Shown: positions 1 to 5,059 of the stretch, piece by piece
Layout: each line of letters starts with the position of its first letter
How positions within the stretch are numbered: the first letter of the stretch is position 1
NCBI GenBank assembly: GCA_021785235.1
Contig: JAJYGB010000050.1
Coordinates: 1 to 5,059, forward strand
Length of the DNA stretch: 5,059 nt
Source: Bacteroidota bacterium
GTDB taxonomy: Bacteria > Bacteroidota > Kryptoniia > Kryptoniales > JAKASW01
Direction of reading: 5' to 3'
Position numbers and translations under genes: made by a program
Notes under the pieces: generated by a model
What the model was told of the DNA's origin: nothing
Databases searched by the model: none
What the model saw: the letters and a program-made list of their open reading frames with translations, nothing else

Positions 1-1
1 C

Positions 2-1225
2 GGGTTCGTAGGCTGTGAAATGATCGAGGCGTTGAGCTCGCTCTGGGGTATTGAAACCGATTTGGTCGAGAAGGAGGAGTCGCTATTATCCGGATCTCTT
101 GACGAGGAAATCGCAACTTACCTCGAAAGTTGCATCAAGCCGGACAAGGCGAATCTCTTGCTTTCGACGGCGGTGGACAAGATTGAAATAGACGAGAATA
201 GATCGCCCGTGGTTGTCCTGGAAACCGGGCAGCGAATTCCGTCTGATTATGTGTTCTACTGCCTCGGCGTCAAGCCGAATGCCGAGCTCGCCCGTAAATC
301 CGGCATACGCCTGGGTATTCACGGCGGAATCCTCGTCGACGACCAAATGAGAACAAACGTTCGGAACATCTGGGCTGCAGGAGACTGCGCGGAAATCATG
401 GACCTGGTCACAGGCGCGTCGGATTGTCTCTCCTTCGGATCCTTGTCTAATAGAATGGGGAGAGTTGCCGCCGATTCCATCGCAGGAAGGAACGCCTCGT
501 TCAAGGGTGCGGTCGCTACGGTATCGCTCAAGCTGTTTGAGAACATCGTCTGTGCCGCCGGCCTGACAGAGAAGAAAGCCCGGAAGTTCGGTCTTGAAAC
601 CGGCAGTGTGATCGGTTGCTGGTCCGATAGGCCGGACTACCATCCCGAGGCGAAGCTTCTCCTGGGAAAACTCGTCTACGAAAAACCTGGATTGCGATTA
701 CTGGGTCTCCAATTGGTCGGAGAGGGAGAAGTGACGAGATATATCGATGTGTTTTCTGAACTACTGGCGGAAAGGAAGACAGTCGAGGCCCTTCTGGATG
801 TCGAGCACGGATACACTCCCGCCCATTCATCGCCGATATCCCCGTTGAACCATTTGGGCGCAATGGCATGCAACCAGGAATTGGACGGCGTTAGGAACCT
901 AAGTCCCTCCCAGGTTGCATCTTTTGAGGGGACCATTATCGACGTGAGAGAATCGTCCGAAGCAGAGTCTCTCCCGTTTCCGGGAAAGTTCATCCAAATA
1001 TCGCTGTCCGATCTTCGGACGAGGCTGAACGATTTCGCTCCTGATGAGGCGTTTCTTTTTGTATGCGAGAAAGGCCCGAGAGCTTATGAGGCCGCGAGAG
1101 TATTTCTAAATCGCGGGTATAAGAACGTTTCATATTTAGGCGGCGGCAATCTGCTCTACACTGCCGCGAACAGGTTCGCCGAAGCCGCTAGAAGACGTGT
1201 GACCACAGAGACAGATGTTTCATGA
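2..1225 (+). CDS. CoA-disulfide/persulfide reductase-type flavoprotein with C-terminal rhodanese domain (5' partial)
   Basis: The reading frame is open from the window edge (first codon at base 2), so the N-terminal FAD domain and the usual redox-active cysteine region are missing; 407 residues are visible. The fragment begins GFVGCEMIEAL, the end of the NAD(P)H-binding GxGxxG motif. It continues to the second FAD motif IWAAGDCAE (AAGDC at visible residues 125-129) and the dimerisation domain (about 155-280). The latter carries LSNRMGRVAAD and EHGYTPAHSSPISPLN, matching the Tyr/Pro/Ser motif of CoA-disulfide reductases. From about residue 300 a rhodanese domain follows, with active-loop CEKGPR; its presumed catalytic Cys is codon 1064-1066. 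Family members (CoADR-RHD, Npsr-type) use NAD(P)H to reduce CoA disulfides, CoA persulfide or polysulfide in the cytoplasm. Placement ahead of qmo genes suggests sulfane-sulfur handling, but the exact substrate cannot be read from sequence. An internal ATG at base 20 is not the true start, because the nucleotide-binding motif spans it. Confidence 0.87.
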   Translation, partial: GFVGCEMIEALSSLWGIETDLVEKEESLLSGSLDEEIATYLESCIKPDKANLLLSTAVDKIEIDENRSPVVVLETGQRIPSDYVFYCLGVKPNAELARKSGIRLGIHGGILVDDQMRTNVRNIWAAGDCAEIMDLVTGASDCLSFGSLSNRMGRVAADSIAGRNASFKGAVATVSLKLFENIVCAAGLTEKKARKFGLETGSVIGCWSDRPDYHPEAKLLLGKLVYEKPGLRLLGLQLVGEGEVTRYIDVFSELLAERKTVEALLDVEHGYTPAHSSPISPLNHLGAMACNQELDGVRNLSPSQVASFEGTIIDVRESSEAESLPFPGKFIQISLSDLRTRLNDFAPDEAFLFVCEKGPRAYEAARVFLNRGYKNVSYLGGGNLLYTAANRFAEAARRRVTTETDVS

Positions 1226-1245
1226 GATGAACGGGCTTGACAGCC

Positions 1246-1251
1246 GGGAGG
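1246..1251 (+). promoter_or_regulatory. Ribosome binding site of the kinase-like gene
   Basis: GGGAGG lies 4 bases before the ATG at 1256, a strong Shine-Dalgarno match with slightly short spacing. It sits in the 30-base gap after the flavoprotein stop codon. The kinase frame is closed by a TGA at 1238-1240, so no earlier start is possible and the site fixes the start at 1256. Confidence 0.75.
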
Positions 1252-1255
1252 TATT

Positions 1256-2086
1256 ATGCCGATTATAACTATTTCGAGAGGCTCTTTGAGCGCGGCGGAG
1301 ATGCTAGCCAAGACGGTCTCCGAGAAAATTAATTGCCCGATCGTCACGAGAGAAGACGTTCTCGCGGCGGCAGAGAAGTATGGGATCAAGGAGACGGAAT
1401 TAGGCGAGCTGTCGTTTATTGAAAAGGCGCCGCGCCTGTTGGATAAGATGGGTGACAGGAAGAAACAGTATTTGTGCTGTTTCCAGACGGCGCTATTCGA
1501 TTTTGCTCTCAAAGGAGATCTGATTTACCACGGCCACCTCGCGCAATTCCTTCTGACGAAGATTCCATACGTACTTCGCGTCCTGCTGACGGCTCCAACC
1601 GAATTCAGGATCAAGACTTTGATGAAAGAGGGAGGGAAGTCGAGGGAAGAAGTAGTGTCCTACATAAAGATGATCGATGAAAGAAGACTCAAATGGTCTC
1701 AGTTTTTGTATGGCGTCAACTGGAGGGACCCCTCTCACTACGATCTCGTTATTAACATAGAACGGATGAGCATTAGCCTTGCCGCGGATCTCATCGCGAC
1801 GTCGGTCTCGGCGAAGGAGTTTCAATCCACACCGGAAGCAACCAAGATGCTGCGTAATCTACACCTGGCTTCACTCGCGGAAGTTTATTTGCAGCGGTCG
1901 CCACGAACACGAGGAAGTGATGTTGAGATCGATGCGGACTCGGTCAACGGCTCGCTGGTTGTGACCGGCAACTGCCCAAGAGTCGGCGCGGGAATGTGGG
2001 AAAGCGACATAAGGGCCGTACTGTCGGAAGTTCAAGGCGTAAAAACAATTGAAGTCAGAAAGTCGATCGTCAGCTACTACGAATAA
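1256..2086 (+). CDS. Cytidylate kinase-like family protein with altered P-loop and C-terminal BON-like domain
   Basis: 276 residues, complete. The N-terminus MPIITISRGS is the typical opening of the cytidylate-kinase-like family (Cytidylate_kin2), where it leads into a P-loop of the form SGGK. Here the loop reads SLSAAEMLA, so Ala13, Ala14 and Glu15 occupy the expected Gly-Gly-Lys places. The next expected motif, around residues 90-98, reads IYHGHLAQF and also seems to lack a usual Gly/His pair. The rest of the fold looks retained: VLRVLLTAP (107-114), a lid-like segment with MIDERRLKWSQFLYG (139-153), and DPSHYDLVINI (158-168). After a linker (about 185-220), residues 221-270 (VEIDADSVNGSLVVTGNC, then VQGVKTIEV) resemble a BON domain. 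True cytidylate kinases phosphorylate CMP/dCMP; this one may bind but not phosphorylate, or use a different chemistry. It lies between a sulfur flavoenzyme and qmoA, in an apparent operon. Family assignment is fairly sure; function is unknown. Confidence 0.8.
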   Translation: MPIITISRGSLSAAEMLAKTVSEKINCPIVTREDVLAAAEKYGIKETELGELSFIEKAPRLLDKMGDRKKQYLCCFQTALFDFALKGDLIYHGHLAQFLLTKIPYVLRVLLTAPTEFRIKTLMKEGGKSREEVVSYIKMIDERRLKWSQFLYGVNWRDPSHYDLVINIERMSISLAADLIATSVSAKEFQSTPEATKMLRNLHLASLAEVYLQRSPRTRGSDVEIDADSVNGSLVVTGNCPRVGAGMWESDIRAVLSEVQGVKTIEVRKSIVSYYE

Positions 2087-2103
2087 ATAAAACATGGGAT
2101 ACT
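2087..2103 (+). promoter_or_regulatory. AT-rich gap before qmoA without a clear ribosome binding site
   Basis: The 17 bases between the kinase-like stop and the qmoA ATG contain only a weak GGGA (2096-2099) as a possible Shine-Dalgarno. There is no inverted repeat or promoter-like pair of boxes. Translation of qmoA probably relies on ribosomes finishing the upstream gene, or on a weak site; this is inference. Confidence 0.4.
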
Positions 2104-3360
2104 ATGACTGAGAAACCAATATTATCCGACCTCCTGGTTGTGGGTGCCGGTGTAGCGGGAATTAACGCCGCTTTAGAGGCCGCAGAAACGGGAATGACCG
2201 TAAGCTTGCTCGAAAAGAGGACTTACATAGGCGGTAAAGTCTCGCAGTTCAACAAATATTTTCCAAAGCTGTGTCCGCCCAGCTGCGGGCTGGAAATAAA
2301 TATCAAACGGCTGCGCACCAATCCACTGATAAAGCTGTTCACGCGCGCAGAGGTCATCGACGTTTCAGGTAAAGCGGGAAATTATAAAGCCAATGTCAGG
2401 TTGAAACCGAGATACGTCAACAACAGATGTACCTCCTGTGGCGAATGCGTGAAAGTCTGTCCGGAATCGAGAAAGAACGATTTCAATTACGACATGGACG
2501 AGACGGCTTCTATTTATCTTTCCCACGAAGATGCATATCCACAAACATATGTCATAGATTCGACAACCTGTGCGGGAAGCAGCTGTAATAAATGTGTCGA
2601 GGTCTGCAAGTACGGAGCCATAGATCTGGCTGAACAGGAGAGAATCATCGCTATAGAAGCGGGTTCTATTATTTGGGCGACCGGTTGGGAACCTTATGAT
2701 GCAAAGAAACTCGATGTCTTAGGTTTCGGGGAATTCCCGGATGTCATCACGAACGTGATGATGGAGAGGCTTGCCGCACCAAACGGCCCGACAGGCGGCC
2801 GGATTGTGAAGCCGTCGACGAAAGAAAAGATAAGCAGCGTAGCCTTCGTGCAGTGTGCAGGTTCCAGGGATGAGAACCATCTCAGCTACTGTTCGTCCGT
2901 TTGCTGCATGGCATCTCTGAAGCAAACGCGATATGTCCGGGAACAATACCCGGACGCGGAGATCCATCTTCACTACATAGATATCCGGACCGGCGGCCTG
3001 CTGGAAGATTTCTACAGTGACGTTCAAAAGGACGAGAAAGTATATTTCCACAGAGGAAAAGTTGCAAAGGTGTTTCACGGTACTTCTCCGGACAAGCTTA
3101 TCGTCGAGGCTGAGGACTCGCTGACGGGTAAACTCATACAGGAGAGTGTCGATCTTGTGGTCCTCGCGACAGGGATGAAGCCGGTGGCCCGGGATTTACC
3201 GGTTGATCGTTCGTTAGTTGACAGCAACGGTTTCTTCACGTCTGACGGAAGCGGAATGATCGGCTGTGGCGTGAATACCGAGCCCAAAGATGTTGCCGCG
3301 GTCGTCCAGGAGGCAACCGGTTCGGTATTGAGAGCAATTCATTCAATCAAAGGGAATTAA
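2104..3360 (+). CDS. qmoA: Quinone-interacting membrane-bound oxidoreductase subunit A (HdrA-like)
   Basis: 418 residues, complete and of normal length for QmoA. It is a cytoplasmic FAD and iron-sulfur subunit of Qmo, which exchanges electrons between menaquinone and APS reductase. The FAD Rossmann motif VGAGVAG is at residues 13-19. The QmoA/HdrA signature FPKLCPPSCGLEIN follows (Cys57, Cys61). A ferredoxin motif CTSCGECVKVCP (Cys109, 112, 115, 119) and a second cluster site CAGSSCNKCVEVC (Cys156, 161, 164, 168) come next. NVMMERLAAPNGPTGG (217-232) is characteristic of QmoA. The HdrA hallmark QCAGSRDENHLSYC...CC lies at 250-268 (Cys251, 263, 267, 268), followed by LVVLATGMKP (351-360). The start at 2104 matches the position expected for the FAD motif, and no in-frame upstream start is seen in the short gap. 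Only a poor ribosome site precedes it. It is followed after 4 bases by qmoB. HdrA of a heterodisulfide reductase is the main alternative, but length and signatures favour QmoA. Confidence 0.94.
   Translation: MTEKPILSDLLVVGAGVAGINAALEAAETGMTVSLLEKRTYIGGKVSQFNKYFPKLCPPSCGLEINIKRLRTNPLIKLFTRAEVIDVSGKAGNYKANVRLKPRYVNNRCTSCGECVKVCPESRKNDFNYDMDETASIYLSHEDAYPQTYVIDSTTCAGSSCNKCVEVCKYGAIDLAEQERIIAIEAGSIIWATGWEPYDAKKLDVLGFGEFPDVITNVMMERLAAPNGPTGGRIVKPSTKEKISSVAFVQCAGSRDENHLSYCSSVCCMASLKQTRYVREQYPDAEIHLHYIDIRTGGLLEDFYSDVQKDEKVYFHRGKVAKVFHGTSPDKLIVEAEDSLTGKLIQESVDLVVLATGMKPVARDLPVDRSLVDSNGFFTSDGSGMIGCGVNTEPKDVAAVVQEATGSVLRAIHSIKGN
3351..3355 (+). promoter_or_regulatory. Ribosome binding site of qmoB, inside the end of qmoA
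   Basis: AGGGA lies 9 bases before the qmoB ATG at 3365 and overlaps the last codons of qmoA. With only 4 bases between stop and start, the two subunits are likely translationally coupled, which fits their role as partner subunits. Confidence 0.6.
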
Positions 3361-3364
3361 CGTC

Positions 3365-5059
3365 ATGGCGATAGAGACAAAAGTTGGAGTCTATCTGTGC
3401 TCGGGATGCGGAATCGGGGAATCACTGAACTGTGAGCAACTCGCGAAGGTCGCGACCTCCGAAAATAAAGTCCCGGTCTGTAAAGTTGACGGCTGGCTTT
3501 GCAGCGAAGCGGGTATCGATGTAATCAGAAAAGACATTGAAAGCGATAATCTGAATCGTGTAGTGATCGGCGGATGTTCGCAGAGATTTCTGTCCGACGT
3601 ATTTCAGTTTGGCTCGGATGTCATGGTTGACCGCGTCAATCTTAGAGAGAATGTTGCTTGGACTCACAAGCCGAACGACGAAGACACGCAGATGCTCGCT
3701 GAAGACTATATCCGGATGGGAATCGCGAAAGTCCGGAACTCAGAACCTCCCGTGCCGATGCTGAAGGACGTGAACGAGACCATTCTGGTGGTAGGAGGAG
3801 GTGTATCGGGTTTGACTTCCGCCCTTGGCGCGGCAAAGGCCGGCTATCCCGTCGTGTTGGCTGAAAAGGAGAAGCAGCTCGGAGGTTGGGTGAGCAAACT
3901 CTACAAAATCTCTCCGTACGAACCTCCTTATACCGAGCCGGAATACTCAAAAATCGACGAATTAATTTCCCGGGTGGAATCGAACGAGAGGATCAAGGTA
4001 GTTACGTCCTGTCAGGTCGAGAAAATCTCCGGTGAGCCCGGGGATTTCGATGTTGTTCTAAGAATCAATGACGGGGCGCGCACCGAGCTTTTCAAAGCCG
4101 GCGGGATAGTCCAGGCGACCGGCTGGAGACCGTATGATCCGAATAAGCTCGGAGATTTGGGATACGGAAAAATCGCAAATGTCATTACGGGCATCCAGCT
4201 CGAAGAGCATTTCAAGAATGGTGGTGACAAACCTCTTCTCGGCGGCAAGCCCGTCAGGAGTGTCGCGTTCATACAATGTGCGGGCTCCAGAGACGAGAAA
4301 CACCTTCCGTATTGTTCTTCGATTTGCTGCTCGGTTTCGTTGAAACAGGCTTTGTATATCAGAGAGAAATATCCCGACGCGCTCGTGTATATCATCTACA
4401 GGGACATGCGAACACCCGCGCAGCATGAACTGTTTTACAAACGCGTTCAAGCCGAGGACAACATATTTCTCACCAAGGGAGACGTCGTAGGATTGAGTAA
4501 ATCTGATGATGGTTCCATTCTAATCGACGTCGACAACGCGTTGCTCGGTGAGAAGATCCGGATAGAATCGGATGTGGTCGTATTAGCCACAGGTATGGTT
4601 CCGTCGACGCTCGTCGGTGAGATCGGAGCCGGCGATCAGGAATCTGCCTCGGATGGAAAGACTCTTGACGGCAAGAAGGCGGCCGCCTCCGCCGAGGCCG
4701 GGGCGAAGATTTTGAATCTTGCTTACAGGCAGGGCACGGATTTGCCGACGCTGAAATACGGCTTCCCCGATTCACATTACATATGTTTTCCGTACGAGAC
4801 GAGAAGGACAGGTATTTATGCCGCCGGGCGTTCACCCATGGATTTCTCCGCAGCCAGGAACGATGCTTACGGCGCCACTCTAAAAGCTATCCAGCTCATA
4901 CATTCAGTCAAATCCGGAAAGGCAGTCCATCCAAGGTCCGGCGATCAATCGTATCCGGAATTCTTCTTGCAGCGGTGTACCCAGTGTAAGAGGTGTACTG
5001 AAGAATGTCCTTTCGGAACACTGGATGAGGACGAGAAGGGTACTCCGCTCTTCAACTCG
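3365..5059 (+). CDS. qmoB: Quinone-interacting membrane-bound oxidoreductase subunit B (HdrA-like), 3' partial
   Basis: 565 codons are open to the last base with no stop, so the gene is cut by the window edge; QmoB is usually around 750 residues. It pairs with QmoA in the cytoplasmic part of Qmo. An HdrA-type N-terminal domain carries YLCSGCGIGE (Cys12, Cys15), Cys39, Cys46 and GGCSQR (Cys71), then VDRVNLRENVAW. FAD motif VGGGVSG is at 143-149. QCAGSRDEKHLPYC...CC is at 304-322 (Cys305, 317, 321, 322), VVVLATGM at 404-411, and HYICFPYETRRTGIYAAG at 471-488. A ferredoxin motif CTQCKRCTEECP (Cys538, 541, 544, 548) closes the visible part. In the family a second CxxCxxCxxxCP and an MvhD-like domain follow, which would lie beyond the window. 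The ATG at 3365 is well placed 4 bases after qmoA. The loop AAGRSPMD (486-493) seems shorter than in relatives I recall. A stand-alone HdrA is unlikely, given the preceding qmoA and the lack of the HdrA length pattern. Confidence 0.94.
   Translation, partial: MAIETKVGVYLCSGCGIGESLNCEQLAKVATSENKVPVCKVDGWLCSEAGIDVIRKDIESDNLNRVVIGGCSQRFLSDVFQFGSDVMVDRVNLRENVAWTHKPNDEDTQMLAEDYIRMGIAKVRNSEPPVPMLKDVNETILVVGGGVSGLTSALGAAKAGYPVVLAEKEKQLGGWVSKLYKISPYEPPYTEPEYSKIDELISRVESNERIKVVTSCQVEKISGEPGDFDVVLRINDGARTELFKAGGIVQATGWRPYDPNKLGDLGYGKIANVITGIQLEEHFKNGGDKPLLGGKPVRSVAFIQCAGSRDEKHLPYCSSICCSVSLKQALYIREKYPDALVYIIYRDMRTPAQHELFYKRVQAEDNIFLTKGDVVGLSKSDDGSILIDVDNALLGEKIRIESDVVVLATGMVPSTLVGEIGAGDQESASDGKTLDGKKAAASAEAGAKILNLAYRQGTDLPTLKYGFPDSHYICFPYETRRTGIYAAGRSPMDFSAARNDAYGATLKAIQLIHSVKSGKAVHPRSGDQSYPEFFLQRCTQCKRCTEECPFGTLDEDEKGTPLFNS

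Larger units (their letters stand above)
2..5059 (+). other. Apparent four-gene transcription unit, open at both ends
   Basis: All four genes read in the same direction with gaps of 30, 17 and 4 bases. None of the gaps holds a terminator-like hairpin with a T-run, or a convincing -35/-10 pair. Co-transcription is inferred from spacing. The promoter must lie upstream of the window, and the unit continues downstream at least through the rest of qmoB. There is no gene-free stretch longer than 30 bases. Confidence 0.7.

Noticed and set aside
86..643. Long reverse-strand open frame of 185 codons
   Set aside because: It lies wholly opposite the flavoenzyme gene, which has recognisable family motifs. 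The reverse translation shows no coherent domain and is an antisense shadow.
1237..1269. TTGACA (1237-1242) followed by TATAAC (1264-1269) as a promoter for the kinase-like gene
   Set aside because: The spacing is 21 bases, well above the usual 16-19, and the second box lies inside the coding region after the start codon, so a transcript would lack the ribosome site.
1256..2086. Annotation of the second gene as a functional cytidylate kinase (cmk)
   Set aside because: The sequence belongs to the kinase-like family rather than housekeeping Cmk, and the phosphate-binding loop lacks the expected Gly-Gly-Lys, so the cmk name is not justified.
2094..2111. ATG at 2094 as an alternative qmoA start
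   Set aside because: It is out of frame with qmoA and reaches a TGA after five codons.
3358..3367. Possible frameshift splitting a single HdrA-like gene into two at the qmoA/qmoB junction
   Set aside because: Each part has its own complete FAD motif and HdrA core, and QmoA ends at its normal length, so these are two genuine tandem genes.
3642..4835. Several reverse-strand open frames opposite qmoB, up to 130 codons
   Set aside because: All overlap the well-supported qmoB frame, are rich in Arg/Ser/Pro as expected for shadow translations, and show no family motif.

Overview
The window is a dense, single-strand stretch of bacterial sulfur-energy metabolism. Four genes lie on the + strand with gaps of 30, 17 and 4 bases, so they look like one transcription unit that runs off both ends of the window. 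No RNA gene, mobile element, CRISPR array, terminator or convincing promoter is visible. The diagnostic genes are qmoA and qmoB, two HdrA-like flavo-iron-sulfur subunits of the quinone-interacting membrane-bound oxidoreductase (Qmo). Qmo links the menaquinone pool to APS reductase. The host is therefore most likely a dissimilatory sulfate reducer, or a sulfur oxidiser running the Apr/Qmo pathway in reverse. Base composition is roughly balanced. I cannot name the lineage from this window.

Layout: bases 2-1225 hold the 3' two thirds of a pyridine-nucleotide-disulfide oxidoreductase of the CoA-disulfide/persulfide reductase type with a fused C-terminal rhodanese domain. Bases 1256-2086 hold a cytidylate-kinase-like protein with a C-terminal BON-like domain; its phosphate-binding loop appears to have lost the lysine and glycines. 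Bases 2104-3360 hold complete qmoA. From 3365 to the window end is qmoB, open for 565 codons and cut off before its second ferredoxin motif and the MvhD-like C-terminal domain. The membrane subunit qmoC, or its functional substitute, would be expected just downstream.

How they may work together: QmoA and QmoB form the cytoplasmic electron-transfer module that feeds APS reductase or receives electrons from it. The rhodanese-fused flavoenzyme would use NAD(P)H to reduce CoA persulfide or similar sulfane sulfur, so it could supply or dispose of sulfur intermediates, or connect NADH to the same sulfur pool. The kinase-like protein has no obvious metabolic place here. Because its nucleotide-binding loop is altered and it carries an extra domain, it is the least explained component of the window and the best candidate for an undescribed accessory or regulatory role.
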